The notes under the pieces are model-generated. The model worked only from the letters and a program-made list of their open reading frames with translations, did not search any database and was not told where the DNA came from. A stretch of DNA of 64,000 bases, from the NCBI RefSeq assembly GCF_029846175.1, contig NZ_JARWAC010000006.1, positions 113,814 to 177,813 of the forward strand, read 5' to 3'. The position numbers and the translations under genes are program-made. This DNA is from Sphaerisporangium sp. TRM90804. Its GTDB lineage: Bacteria; Actinomycetota; Actinomycetes; Streptosporangiales; Streptosporangiaceae. This document shows positions 43,311-53,400 of this stretch, piece by piece; positions within the stretch are counted from its first letter, which is position 1; each line of letters opens with the position of its first letter.

Positions 43311-43432
43311 GTAACAGACATGCCGCGATTTCAGGATGTTTCTCTCGCGTGGCGTTTGAAGCTCTCGGCACATGGTTAAGTCACACTGCGGGTCCGTGCG
43401 GGGACCCCTGGAGAGAAGGGGCTAGGTCTCTC

Positions 43433-44080
43433 ATGGGTTCGCCGGCGCCGCCGCTCGGCCTCCAAGGAGCGTACTCGGCGGGTAGCCGGTCCTCCCACGA
43501 TGAGCTGCGAGGTCGCCTCATCTCCGTCGCGGGTGAGCTGTTGCTCACCCACGGTCCCGACAGCCTCACGGTGCGGCGCATCGCCACCGAGGCCGGGTGC
43601 TCCACCACGGTCGTCTACACCATGTTCGGCAACAAGGAGGGCCTGGCGGAGGCGCTCTATCTTGAGGGCTTCGAGCGGTTCCGCCTGCGGCTCGCGGCCG
43701 TGCCGCGCCGGTCCGACCCACTGGAGTACCTCACCTCCCTGGGCCCGGCCTACCGCGAGGCGTGCCTGGCCGAGCCCGGCTACTACAGCGTGATGTTCGA
43801 GAAGGCCATCCCCGGCTTCGAGCCGAGCGAGCGGGCGCGCACCCTGGCCAGGGCCGCGGTCAACATCCTCGACCGGGCCATCGCCGACTGCATCTCGGCC
43901 GGGTACATCGTCCCCACCCAGCCGCGCAAGATCGCCGACTGCCTGTGGGCGGCGGCCCAGGGCGCGGTGAGCCTCGAACGCGCGGGCCACCTCAGGGACG
44001 ACCGCGTCTACCTGTCGGTGACGCTCGCGGCCATCAGCCGCTACCTGGTCCGCAAGGACGTGCTGCCCGTCCCGCTCTGA
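43433..44080 (+). CDS. TetR-family regulator
   Basis: 215 residues from ATG 43433; a longer frame upstream is not gene-like. HTH at 24-70: LRGRLISVAGELLLTHGPDSLTVRRIATEAGCSTTVVYTMFGNKEGLAEALY. The C-terminal ligand domain is of the TetR_C_33-like type. Divergent from the aldehyde dehydrogenase. The last 40 bp overlap the convergent pucR gene. It probably represses the dehydrogenase. Confidence 0.87.
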   Translation: MGSPAPPLGLQGAYSAGSRSSHDELRGRLISVAGELLLTHGPDSLTVRRIATEAGCSTTVVYTMFGNKEGLAEALYLEGFERFRLRLAAVPRRSDPLEYLTSLGPAYREACLAEPGYYSVMFEKAIPGFEPSERARTLARAAVNILDRAIADCISAGYIVPTQPRKIADCLWAAAQGAVSLERAGHLRDDRVYLSVTLAAISRYLVRKDVLPVPL

Positions 44081-45513
44081 ACGCTCAGCGCCACCCACAG
44101 CTCGGCGCGCGCCGCCGGGTCGTCCAGGTCGCGCCCGAGCAGCTCGCCCACCCGCCTCATGCGGTACCTCAGCGTGTGCCGGTGGACGCCGAGGCGCTGG
44201 GCGGCGGCGTCCCAGTGCCCGTTGCAGGCGAGGTACGCGCGCAGAGACTCCACCAGGTCGGCCCGGGAGCCGTACTCGCGCAGCGGGGCCAGCAGCGCGG
44301 TGGCGAAGCCCGCCAGCAGTGCGGGGTCGACCAGCGACAGCAGCCCCTGTCCGGCCAGTTCGGCGAAGCGGGCCACCGGGCTCGCCGAGGCCAGGGCGCG
44401 CCGTGCCTGGTCGAACCCGGTCGCCACCTCATCGAGGCCGACCGGCGTGCCGACCCCGGCCCGGCCGGCCGCCCCGGCGGCCCGCTCGGCCTGATCGGCC
44501 AGGTCCTCGGGCACGACGGCGATCACCAGCGACTCCCAGGGGGCCGTGAAGCCGGGCAGCGTGTCCATCAGCTCCTCGGCGTCCCGCGGCTCGCAGGCCA
44601 GGACGACGACCGGGCCGCCGGGGATCGTGCCGCCGACCGCCTCCAGGGTCTCCTCGGCCGCCCGCCGCTCCCCGGCCAGCAGCAGCCGCAGGACGGCGGC
44701 GCGGACCCGCCGGGTGGCGGCGACCTGGTCGGCCCCCTGCTCCAGGGAGAGCGTCAGCAGCGAGCCGGCGGTGGTGACGACGGTGTTCCCCACCGGCGAG
44801 AACGGCCGCCGGGACCCGACCGCGAGGAAGCCGCGGACGCGGCGACGGTCGGCGAGCGGCTGCACGACGACGTGCTCGTGCGGCCCCGAGAGCGCCAGGC
44901 CCGCGGGCGGCCCGGGTGCGCGCAGCCTGCCCAGCTCCGGCAGCACCAGGCCGGCGCCTTCGGCGGCCCCCTCGCCGGCCAGGTGCAGCGCGGTCCCGGC
45001 CTCGTCCAGCAGCGCGGCCCATCCGTGGATCTCCCTGGCCAGGCGCTCGACGACCGCGCCGAGCCCGCCGGGCCTGAGCGCGGCGCGGGTGAGCCGCCCC
45101 TGGGCCGCGACGGCGTCGCCCAGCTCCTCGTGCCGCTCGGCGGCGAGCAGTTCGCTGACGGCCTTGCCGATCGCGATGAACGGCGTCTGCCTGGGAACCT
45201 CCACCAGGGGCAGCCCGGCCCGCGCGGCCTCGTCGAGGAAGGCGGGCGGGACCTCGTCGTGGCCCAGCCCCACGCCGAACCCCATGCCCGTCACCCCGCG
45301 CGCGACCAGGCTGGCGACGTAGGCGGGGGCGTCGTCCGGGCCGAGCCGCATCCCGGTGGTCAGCACCAGCTCGCCGCCTTCGAGGAAGGGGGTGGGGTCG
45401 GCCAGCTCGCTGACCGCCACCCAGCGCACCGGGCGATCCAGCGCGGCCTCACCGGCGAGGACCCGCAGGCGCAGCGGCGCCATCCCCACCACGCGCCGCA
45501 GGGTCGGAGCCAT
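44041..45513 (-). CDS. PucR-family regulator (first copy)
   Basis: 490 residues from ATG 45513. N-terminal PucR domain (LRVLAGEAALDRPVRWVAVSELADPTPFLEGGELVLTTGMRL), a GGDEF-like middle part, and the C-terminal HTH_30: LVESLRAYLACNGHWDAAAQRLGVHRHTLRYRMRRVGELLGRDLDDPAARAELWVAL. It is divergent from gabT. PucR proteins of this type activate GABA, proline or purine use in response to the substrate. The stop lies 40 bp inside the end of the convergent tetR gene. Confidence 0.9.
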   Translation of the reverse strand: MAPTLRRVVGMAPLRLRVLAGEAALDRPVRWVAVSELADPTPFLEGGELVLTTGMRLGPDDAPAYVASLVARGVTGMGFGVGLGHDEVPPAFLDEAARAGLPLVEVPRQTPFIAIGKAVSELLAAERHEELGDAVAAQGRLTRAALRPGGLGAVVERLAREIHGWAALLDEAGTALHLAGEGAAEGAGLVLPELGRLRAPGPPAGLALSGPHEHVVVQPLADRRRVRGFLAVGSRRPFSPVGNTVVTTAGSLLTLSLEQGADQVAATRRVRAAVLRLLLAGERRAAEETLEAVGGTIPGGPVVVLACEPRDAEELMDTLPGFTAPWESLVIAVVPEDLADQAERAAGAAGRAGVGTPVGLDEVATGFDQARRALASASPVARFAELAGQGLLSLVDPALLAGFATALLAPLREYGSRADLVESLRAYLACNGHWDAAAQRLGVHRHTLRYRMRRVGELLGRDLDDPAARAELWVALSVQSGTGSTSLRTR

Positions 45514-45536
45514 CCCAGCCCCCAGGACGGACTTAT

Positions 45537-45567
45537 ACAACACGGACAAGAAAGACGTCCTTATTGT
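45537..45567. promoter_or_regulatory. 31-bp dyad between pucR and gabT
   Basis: ACAA-3-GGAC-9-GTCC-3-TTGT is symmetric at every stated base, centred in the 104-bp gap between the divergent genes. It is the probable PucR binding site. Confidence 0.65.
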
Positions 45568-45604
45568 GCCATGTCGCCAGGTCGGCAGCGGGGTGCCGGG
45601 CACG

Positions 45605-45610
45605 TAGCGT
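45605..45610 (+). promoter_or_regulatory. -10 box for a leaderless gabT transcript
   Basis: TAGCGT ends 7 bases before the ATG at 45618, and no Shine-Dalgarno sequence is present. The transcript therefore probably begins at the start codon. Confidence 0.55.
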
Positions 45611-45617
45611 CGCAGAC

Positions 45618-47003
45618 ATGAGCACCGAGCCTGACACGCACCAGCCCCCGGTCGCGCCGCCCGCGCACGGCGGCCCCACGCTCGCGCAGGAACGCCGCCT
45701 GGTCACCGAGATCCCCGGCCCGAGGTCGCGGGAGCTGTTCGCGCGCAAGCGCGCGGCCGTGCCGCAGGGCATCGGCACGACGCTGCCGGTCTTCGTGACC
45801 CACGCCGGCGGCGGGGTGCTCGTGGACGCCGACGGCAACTCGCTGATCGACTTCGGCTCCGGCATCGCGGTGACCACCGTGGGCAACGCGGCGCCGCGTG
45901 TGGTCGAGCGGGTCCGCAAGCAGGTCGCCGACTTCACGCACACCTGCTTCATGGTCACGCCGTACGAGTCGTACGTGCGGGTGTGCGAGCGGCTCAACGA
46001 GCTCACCCCGGGCGACCACGAGAAGCGCTCGTTCCTGCTCAACTCCGGCGCCGAGGCCGTGGAGAACGCGGTGAAGGTGGCCCGGCACGCGACCGGGCGG
46101 CAGGCCGTCGTCGTGTTCGACCACGGCTACCACGGCCGCACCCTGCTGACGATGACGCTCACGGCCAAGAACATGCCGTACAAGCACCGCTTCGGCCCGT
46201 ACGCTCCCGAGGTGTACCGCATGCCGATGGCGTACCCGTTCCGCTGGCCGACCGGGCCCGAGAACTGCGCGGCCGAGGCGGCGGCGCAGGCGATCGACGC
46301 GATCGACAAGCAGATCGGCGCGGGTAACGTCGCCGCGATCGTGGTCGAGCCGATCCAGGGCGAGGGCGGCTTCATCGAGCCGGCCCGCGGCTTCCTGCCC
46401 GCCATGGCCGAGTACGCGCGGGCCAACGGCATCGTCTTCGTCGCCGACGAGGTGCAGACCGGATTCGCCCGCACCGGGCACCTGTTCGCCTGCGAGGACG
46501 AGGGCGTCGTGCCCGACGTCATCTGCACGGCCAAGGGCATCGCGGGCGGCCTCCCGCTGGCCGCCGTGACCGGCAGGGCCGAGCTGCTGGACGCCGTCCA
46601 CGTCAGCGGCCTGGGCGGCACCTACGGCGGCAACCCGCTCGCCTGCGAGGCGGCGCTGGCGGTGCTCGACACCATCGAGGCCGACGGCCTGGTCGAGCGT
46701 GCCCGGCGGATCGGGGAGATCACGCTGCCCCGGCTCAGGGCGCTGGCCGGCCGCTTCCCCATCGTCGGCGACGTCCGGGGACGCGGCGCGATGACCGCGA
46801 TCGAGCTGGTCGCGCCGGGCACCACGGACCCGGACGCGGCCGTGACCGGCGAGATCGCCCGGCGCTGCCACGCGGAGGGGCTGGTGGTGCTGACCGCGGG
46901 CACCTACGGCAACGTCCTGCGCTTCCTGCCTCCGCTTTCCATTCCCGACCATCTTCTGGAGGAAGGGCTCTCCATCCTGGAGAAGGCCATCGCGTCCGTT
47001 TAG
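45618..47003 (+). CDS. gabT: 4-aminobutyrate aminotransferase
   Basis: 461 residues from ATG 45618. Class-III PLP transaminase: FLLNSGAEAVENAVKVARHATGR, DHGYHGRTLLTM, VVEPIQGEGGFIEPARGF, FVADEVQTGFARTG, Lys Schiff base in TAKGIAGGLPLAAVTGR, GGTYGGNPLACEAAL. It converts GABA and 2-oxoglutarate to succinate semialdehyde and glutamate. Sequence features match the actinobacterial GabT group. It is divergent from a PucR gene, and an aldehyde dehydrogenase is nearby, so a GABA route can be completed locally. A strong terminator follows. Confidence 0.92.
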   Translation: MSTEPDTHQPPVAPPAHGGPTLAQERRLVTEIPGPRSRELFARKRAAVPQGIGTTLPVFVTHAGGGVLVDADGNSLIDFGSGIAVTTVGNAAPRVVERVRKQVADFTHTCFMVTPYESYVRVCERLNELTPGDHEKRSFLLNSGAEAVENAVKVARHATGRQAVVVFDHGYHGRTLLTMTLTAKNMPYKHRFGPYAPEVYRMPMAYPFRWPTGPENCAAEAAAQAIDAIDKQIGAGNVAAIVVEPIQGEGGFIEPARGFLPAMAEYARANGIVFVADEVQTGFARTGHLFACEDEGVVPDVICTAKGIAGGLPLAAVTGRAELLDAVHVSGLGGTYGGNPLACEAALAVLDTIEADGLVERARRIGEITLPRLRALAGRFPIVGDVRGRGAMTAIELVAPGTTDPDAAVTGEIARRCHAEGLVVLTAGTYGNVLRFLPPLSIPDHLLEEGLSILEKAIASV

Positions 47004-47009
47004 TAACGG

Positions 47010-47050
47010 CACAAAAGGGGCACCCGGCTTGCTGCGGCGTGTCCCTTTTG
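47010..47050 (+). terminator. terminator of gabT
   Basis: ACAAAAGGGGCAC pairs with GTGTCCCTTTTGT (one G-U pair) over a 15-base loop, 7 bases after the gabT stop, with T-rich sequence in the stem's 3' arm. Confidence 0.85.
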
Positions 47051-47170
47051 TCGTAAAAGGGGGCACGCCATGCCATCGATTTAACCCGTCCTTGGCATCG
47101 GCCTAGTCGATCACAGCGCGCAGTGGGGTTATAACGGTCGGGTACGAGGCACTCAAACCACGGGAGCGTG

Positions 47171-47422
47171 ATGAGCTGGGATCCGTCCGGAGCGACACGG
47201 CTCAACCTGACGTTCGACCCAGAAGACCTCACCGGCCCGCAGCGCGACGGGGACGCCTGCGTCGTCTGCCACAAGAAGTGGCCGCGGCCCCGCATCCGCG
47301 TGGGACGGCTGCCGGACGACGCGCCGGTCATGGCCTGCGAGGAGTGCGCCAAGGCGCTGCTGCCCGCCACGCCCGCGCCGCGCCGCGACCCGTCCTCCTC
47401 AAGGAGCGCCGCGCTGCCCTGA
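47171..47422 (+). CDS. small zinc-ribbon-like protein
   Basis: 83 residues from ATG 47171 with GGGAG upstream. CVVCHKKW and CEECAKALL give two Cys-x-x-Cys knuckles about 30 residues apart, a probable zinc ribbon. The rest is Pro/Arg-rich and low in complexity. Unknown function; it is convergent with the saccharopine-dehydrogenase-like gene (6-bp gap). The reading frame has normal codon use. Confidence 0.7.
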   Translation: MSWDPSGATRLNLTFDPEDLTGPQRDGDACVVCHKKWPRPRIRVGRLPDDAPVMACEECAKALLPATPAPRRDPSSSRSAALP

Positions 47423-47428
47423 GCGCGG

Positions 47429-48682
47429 TCACTGCTCGCGCATCCCCCAGGGGGCGCCGTACTCCCGCAGCAGGTCGAGGAACGGGACGGGGTCGAACGC
47501 CTCGGGGCCCAGGACGCCGCGGCCCTTCCAGGCGCCCCCGGCGAGCAGCTCCAGCGCGACGACGGGGTTGACCGCGGTCTGCCAGACCACGGCCTGCGTG
47601 CCGTACTCGCGCATCGTCCACTCGTTGTCGACCACGTGGTACAGGTAGACCTCCCGGCGCCGGCCGTCCTTGCCGGCGCCCTTGATCCACGTGCCCGCGC
47701 AGGTCTTGCCGCTCATCCGGTCGCCGAGGGTCGCCGGGTCGGGCAGGCAGGCGGCCACGACGTCGCGCGGCGACACCTCCACACCACGCACCCGCACCGC
47801 GGCGGTGGAGTCCAGGCCGAGCTTGTGCAGGGTCCTGAGCACGTCGATGAACTCCGCGCCGAGGCCGTACTTGAACGTGACGCGCCCGGCCGGCACCCAT
47901 CGGGGGATCAGCAGCACCTCCTCGTGCTCCACGTTCACGCACTCCACCGGGCCGATGCCCTCGGGGAAGTCGAACACCTCCGGCTCGCTGAACGGCTCGG
48001 TGGTGTGCCAGGCGCCGTTCTCCCAGATCACCGGCGGGTTGAGGCACTCCTCGATGGTGGTCCAGATCGAGAACGTCGGCGCGAAGCCCTGCTCGCCGTC
48101 GGGGCCGCGCACGACCAGGTTGGAGCCGTCGCGGATGCCGATCTCGTCGATGGAGGCGAACAGGTGGTCGGCCGCGTAGCGGGCGAAGACGTCGGCGAGG
48201 CCGGGCTCCACGCCCATGCCCAGCAGGGCCAGGCCGCCCCGGTCCTCCCACTGCTCCGCCAGGGCGAACTGCTCGTCGCCCAGCTTGACGCCGGGCACCT
48301 CGTACGGCCGGCGCGGGTGCGGGCGCGACAGGGACATCGCCATGTCGAGGTAGTCGGCGCCGGCGTTCAGCGCGGCGTGGAACAACGGCATGTCGAAGCG
48401 GGGATCGACCGCGTTGAGCAGCACGTCGCAGCGGTGCTCGCGCAGCGCGGCCTCCACGGCCCCGGGGTCGGAGGCGTCCAGCGCGATCGCGCTGAAGCGC
48501 GGATGTCGCCGCCGCCCGCCGTCCTCAGGCGTGCCTGCGGGGGACGCCTGCGCGGCGACCGCCTTCTCGGCCTTCGAGAGGTCTTGATCGGCGACGACCA
48601 TGTGCTCGAAGAAGTCACGGCGGGCGGCGATCGGGACCACCGCGGAACCCACGCCACCGGCACCCACCAGGAGAATTCGCAT
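47429..48682 (-). CDS. saccharopine-dehydrogenase-like oxidoreductase
   Basis: 417 residues from ATG 48682. N-terminal Rossmann fold MRILLVGAGGVGSAVVPIA, VADQDLSKAEKAVA, DVLLNAVDPRFDMPLFHAALNAGADYLDMA; the C-terminal part has the saccharopine dehydrogenase catalytic fold (GVEPGLADVFARYAADHLF). It is an NAD(P)-dependent enzyme in amino-acid metabolism, probably lysine or another amine, as the gene occurs with gabT genes in actinomycetes. The open frame continues upstream, but TACCGT 7 bases before this ATG supports a leaderless start. Confidence 0.88.
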   Translation of the reverse strand: MRILLVGAGGVGSAVVPIAARRDFFEHMVVADQDLSKAEKAVAAQASPAGTPEDGGRRRHPRFSAIALDASDPGAVEAALREHRCDVLLNAVDPRFDMPLFHAALNAGADYLDMAMSLSRPHPRRPYEVPGVKLGDEQFALAEQWEDRGGLALLGMGVEPGLADVFARYAADHLFASIDEIGIRDGSNLVVRGPDGEQGFAPTFSIWTTIEECLNPPVIWENGAWHTTEPFSEPEVFDFPEGIGPVECVNVEHEEVLLIPRWVPAGRVTFKYGLGAEFIDVLRTLHKLGLDSTAAVRVRGVEVSPRDVVAACLPDPATLGDRMSGKTCAGTWIKGAGKDGRRREVYLYHVVDNEWTMREYGTQAVVWQTAVNPVVALELLAGGAWKGRGVLGPEAFDPVPFLDLLREYGAPWGMREQ

Positions 48683-48689
48683 GCGCACG

Positions 48690-48720
48690 ACGGTACCAAC
48701 TGACTGGTCGACCATTCAAT
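48690..48720 (-). promoter_or_regulatory. promoter with TetR-type palindrome
   Basis: Read on the minus strand, a -35-like TTGAAT and a -10 TACCGT are 18 bases apart; the -10 ends 7 bases before the ATG. The spacer and -35 hold TGACTGGTCGACCATTCA (48701-48718, plus strand), an 18-bp palindrome with one mismatch and the perfect core TGGTCGACCA. A repressor bound there would cover the promoter. Confidence 0.65.
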
Positions 48721-48852
48721 GGGGGTCCGCGAGAGCAGACCGGGGCATGCGGGTACAAGGGGCGCCGCGGCGGGCCGCCGGCCCGCTCGCGGCTCACCCG
48801 GTCGGACGGATCACCATGCGAGCGGCCTGCCGGGCCGCTCCCTCGCGCCGGC

Positions 48853-50124
48853 TCAGTCGACGAGCGCGCGCCACCGGGCCGTCCACTCGGCGTAGTCGGT
48901 GCACCGCTCGCCCCGGGGGCAGTCGACGCCCGGGCGGACCGCGAACTCGATCTTCTTCAGCCAGGCGTCGTCGTCGAGGCGGTAGGCCGAGCACACCCGC
49001 GCCGTCCTGCGCTCGCAGGCGTCGGGGTTGGCGGGGGCGAGGCCCGTCCACGCCGCTGCCTCCCGCTGCGCCGACTTCGAGCTCATGTAGTCGAGCCAGC
49101 GGTAGGCGCAGTTGGGCGCGGTCGCGCGGGCGGACACCATCCACGCGTCCACGAAGCCGGTGGTGGCCTCATCGGGCACCGCCTTCACGGCGCGATCGGC
49201 CCTGCGCAGCATGTCGAGGTGGTAGGGCAGGGCCCGGCCGATGCGCGCCGTCCCCCCGGCCAGCGCCTGGAGCGCCTCGATCGGCTCCTTCCAGTACAGC
49301 CGCTCGCCGTCGTCCGGCCCCGCCAGGAAGCTCATCACGGCGTCGAGCTGAGCCCGCGTGAGCTGGAACGGGTCGTCGATGCCCAGGGCGGGCCGCTGCC
49401 GCGCGAGCGCGAGGGCGGCGTCGGCGATCGTCAGCGGGCTGTCCCTGAACATCGCCGGGCCGGCGTCGGTGAAGAGATCTCGCCCCTTCATGGCGCGCTT
49501 CCCGGTGGCGTCGTACAACGTCACATACGAGCCCCACAGGTACGGCACGCCGTACACGCGGCCCCCGGCGGCGACCGAGCGGCGGGTCCTCAGCCGTTCG
49601 GCGAGGTCGTCGTAGTGCGGAACCAGCGCGGTGTTGATCGGGACGACCTTGCCCTCGGCGATCAGCCGCCCCGCGACCTCCGGGGGCGCGGACACGACGT
49701 CGTGCCGGATCTGGTCGACCGCCTTGTCCATGTCGCCGGGGGTCTGCGGGAAGCGCAGGTTGACCCGGCAGCCGGTCTCACGCTCGAAGGGCACCACCCA
49801 GTTGGCCCTCGGGTCGCTGCCGCCGTATTCGGCGTAGCCGCGGAAGGTGAGGACGGTGACGGCGCCCTCCGCCGGCCCGAGCGCCGAGGGCGACGACGTC
49901 GCGGCCGGGGTGGGGGTCGGCGTCGGCCGCGGGGTGGCCGTGAGAGCGGGCGTCCGTGAGGGAGTGGGGGCGCCGGAGGAGGCGGGCGCCGGCGTGGTGG
50001 TCAGCGGCACGCCGGCTCCGGCGGACCGAGGCGGGACCGCAGGCCCTCCGCACGCGGTGACCAGCACGGTCGCCGCGGCGAGCGACACCGCTAGACCGGC
50101 CCGGAGCCGCCCCGTCGCGATCAC
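48853..50124 (-). CDS. lipoprotein solute-binding protein (PotD-like)
   Basis: 423 residues. Lipoprotein signal ending in VLVTACGG (lipobox Cys25), then a long Ser/Pro/Thr linker (27-82). The mature domain is a type-2 periplasmic binding fold related to spermidine/putrescine Pot[63 protein letters not shown]. No ABC permease or ATPase gene is next to it, so it may serve a distant transporter. Its place among polyamine/GABA genes suggests polyamine binding. Confidence 0.85.
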   Translation of the reverse strand: MIATGRLRAGLAVSLAAATVLVTACGGPAVPPRSAGAGVPLTTTPAPASSGAPTPSRTPALTATPRPTPTPTPAATSSPSALGPAEGAVTVLTFRGYAEYGGSDPRANWVVPFERETGCRVNLRFPQTPGDMDKAVDQIRHDVVSAPPEVAGRLIAEGKVVPINTALVPHYDDLAERLRTRRSVAAGGRVYGVPYLWGSYVTLYDATGKRAMKGRDLFTDAGPAMFRDSPLTIADAALALARQRPALGIDDPFQLTRAQLDAVMSFLAGPDDGERLYWKEPIEALQALAGGTARIGRALPYHLDMLRRADRAVKAVPDEATTGFVDAWMVSARATAPNCAYRWLDYMSSKSAQREAAAWTGLAPANPDACERRTARVCSAYRLDDDAWLKKIEFAVRPGVDCPRGERCTDYAEWTARWRALVD

Positions 50125-50286
50125 TTCAGCCCCCTCGCACCCGCCGTCCTGCCCGGGAGCCTACCGGCCCGCGGAAAACGGGAGCCCGGAGTCGCCCCCG
50201 GCGGGCGGCGGGGGCGGGTTCCGATGGACGGCGGGCGCGGGCCTCGACGGCCGCGCGCCCACCGCCACCTCATCCGCCTGGCCGGG

Positions 50287-51630
50287 TCAGGGCAGGCAGA
50301 CGCGCTGGACCACGGCGATGGTCGTGGCACAGGGCGCCCACGGGTACACGGGCACCGGCCGGACGACCGGCACGGGCCGCACCAGCGCCACGGGCCGGAC
50401 GACCGGGACGGGCCGCACCAGCGGCACGGGCCGCACCACCGGAGTGGGGACGAGCGTCACCGGGGCACCCGTGACACCGAACTCCCCGGGAGGACCGGCA
50501 GGGCCCTCGGGTCCGGGAGGTCCTTCGGGTCCCTGCGGTCCCTCGGGTCCCTGCGGTCCGGCGGGCCCGGGCGGGCCGCCGAGACCTTCAGGGCCGGCCG
50601 GGCCCTCCGGTCCGGGCGGACCCTCGGGACCCTGCGGCCCCGCGGGGCCGGGCGCTCCGTCAGGACCAGGGGCGCCGTCGGGACCGGGCGCACCGGGCAG
50701 GCCGGGCGCTCCATCCGGTCCGGGGAAGCCCTCGGGCCCCTGCGGGCCCACGGGGCCAGGCGCACCGGGAGCACCATCAGGGCCCGGTGCTCCGGGGAGG
50801 CCGGGCTCACCATCAGGGCCAGGGGCGCCGTCGGGGCCGGGCGCGCCGGGCGCGCCGTCGGGACCGGGCGCACCGTCGGGGCCGGGCGCACCGTCGGGGC
50901 CGGGCGCACCGTCGGGGCCGGGCGCTCCATCCGGCCCGGGAGCACCCTGGGGCCCCTGCGGGCCTACGGGGCCAGGCGCGCCGGGAGCACCGTCAGGGCC
51001 CGGGGCGCCGTCGGGACCGGGCAGACCCGGCGCACCGTCGGGACCGGGCAGACCGACCGGACCGACCGGCCCCTGCGGACCCACCGGACCAGGCGCACCA
51101 TCCGGGCCGGGTGCTCCAGGCATGCCGGGCGCACCATCCGGACCGGGCGCTCCGGGCAGGCCAGGCGCACCGTCGGGACCGGGCGCTCCAGGCATGCCCG
51201 GCGCACCATCCGGTCCAGGCAGACCCGGCGCACCGTCGGGACCGGGCGCTCCAGGCGGGCCCTGCGGCCCGGGCGGCCCAGCCATACCGGGCGGAACCTT
51301 GCAGAGCCTCTGCGGCAGGAAAAGCGCCGCGCAAAGCGGGATGGTACCCGGCTCTACCGGGATGGCCGTGGGACGGCCGACCGTGGAGACGGTGACGCCC
51401 GGGGGAACTGGGCATGCCACATAACAGTTGATAGCGCCGTATGTACCAGATCCGAATAGAAAGGCACCACCCGGATTTCCGTAGACGACCCCGGCCCCGG
51501 CGTAACCGGTCGCCACGGGACGGGGTGGCGGACCCGCCACGGCTTCGGCGCCCGCAGGAGCAGGCGAATGGATGAGCGCGACACCGGTGAGCACGCCGCT
51601 CACCAAAGCGCGCTTCGTATAATTAGTCAC
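50287..51630 (-). CDS. secreted collagen-like Gly-X-Y protein
   Basis: 447 residues from GTG 51630, chosen because it gives a proper signal peptide ([19 protein letters not shown]...PAGAEA). About 90 residues of non-repeat head with Cys pairs (CYVAC and [13 protein letters not shown]) precede about 245 residues of Gly-x-y triplets rich in Pro and Asp ([13 protein letters not shown]), the hallmark of a collagen triple helix. A tail of VRPVP repeats and the Cys pair [12 protein letters not shown] follows. It is probably a surface or matrix fibre. The gene has very repetitive DNA, including 18-bp tandem units at 50863-50935. The upstream region is AT-rich. Confidence 0.85.
   Translation of the reverse strand: MTNYTKRALVSGVLTGVALIHSPAPAGAEAVAGPPPRPVATGYAGAGVVYGNPGGAFLFGSGTYGAINCYVACPVPPGVTVSTVGRPTAIPVEPGTIPLCAALFLPQRLCKVPPGMAGPPGPQGPPGAPGPDGAPGLPGPDGAPGMPGAPGPDGAPGLPGAPGPDGAPGMPGAPGPDGAPGPVGPQGPVGPVGLPGPDGAPGLPGPDGAPGPDGAPGAPGPVGPQGPQGAPGPDGAPGPDGAPGPDGAPGPDGAPGPDGAPGAPGPDGAPGPDGEPGLPGAPGPDGAPGAPGPVGPQGPEGFPGPDGAPGLPGAPGPDGAPGPDGAPGPAGPQGPEGPPGPEGPAGPEGLGGPPGPAGPQGPEGPQGPEGPPGPEGPAGPPGEFGVTGAPVTLVPTPVVRPVPLVRPVPVVRPVALVRPVPVVRPVPVYPWAPCATTIAVVQRVCLP
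50863..50935. repeat. 18-bp tandem repeat in the collagen-like gene
   Basis: The unit reading GCCGGGCGCACCGTCGGG on the plus strand occurs about four times in a row with one or two base changes, encoding GPDGAP on the minus strand. Slippage can change the length of the triple helix in steps of six residues. Confidence 0.75.
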
Positions 51631-51871
51631 CCTTTGATTGTCCCACCAGCGGTCTTTGAAAGCCCCTGGCGACCACAATGTTTTGCCAGCTGATAAAGTC
51701 GGCGACCACGTTTTCCCGAACCGGTTGGAAAACCTGCGCGGCGCGATGTATCTCTTTGCCTGCGGCCAATACTCGCCACGAGAACAATACATCGAAGTAT
51801 TTAACGTAAAACGCCCGGACTAAGCAATATAAATGCGTCGCATTGGCCCGGGAGCGGCGGCCTCCCCATGG
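51631..51871. other. AT-rich intergenic region upstream of the collagen-like gene
   Basis: This 240-bp stretch has much lower GC than anything else in the window (runs such as TAATTAGTCACC, TATTTAACGTAA, AATATAAATGCG). It holds the collagen promoter on the minus strand and the end of the mmsA transcript. A 61-codon frame at 51638-51823 has no family signal and was not called. Confidence 0.6.
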
Positions 51872-53383
<1,512 letters not shown>

Positions 53384-53400
53384 CGGCCGCTCCTCCCGCG

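Noticed and set aside
43288..43432. N-terminal extension of the TetR gene (start 43292)
   Set aside because: The extension translates to an unlikely sequence and covers the divergent promoter region; ATG 43433 gives the normal TetR length.
49847..51424. Plus-strand Gly-x-y ORF opposite the collagen-like gene
   Set aside because: The complementary strand of GC-rich collagen repeats also reads as Gly-x-y by symmetry. It has no signal peptide or ribosome site and runs through the antisense of the binding-protein gene.
51638..51823. 61-codon plus-strand ORF in the AT-rich region
   Set aside because: No ribosome site, atypical codon use, and it overlaps the collagen promoter; no family resemblance.
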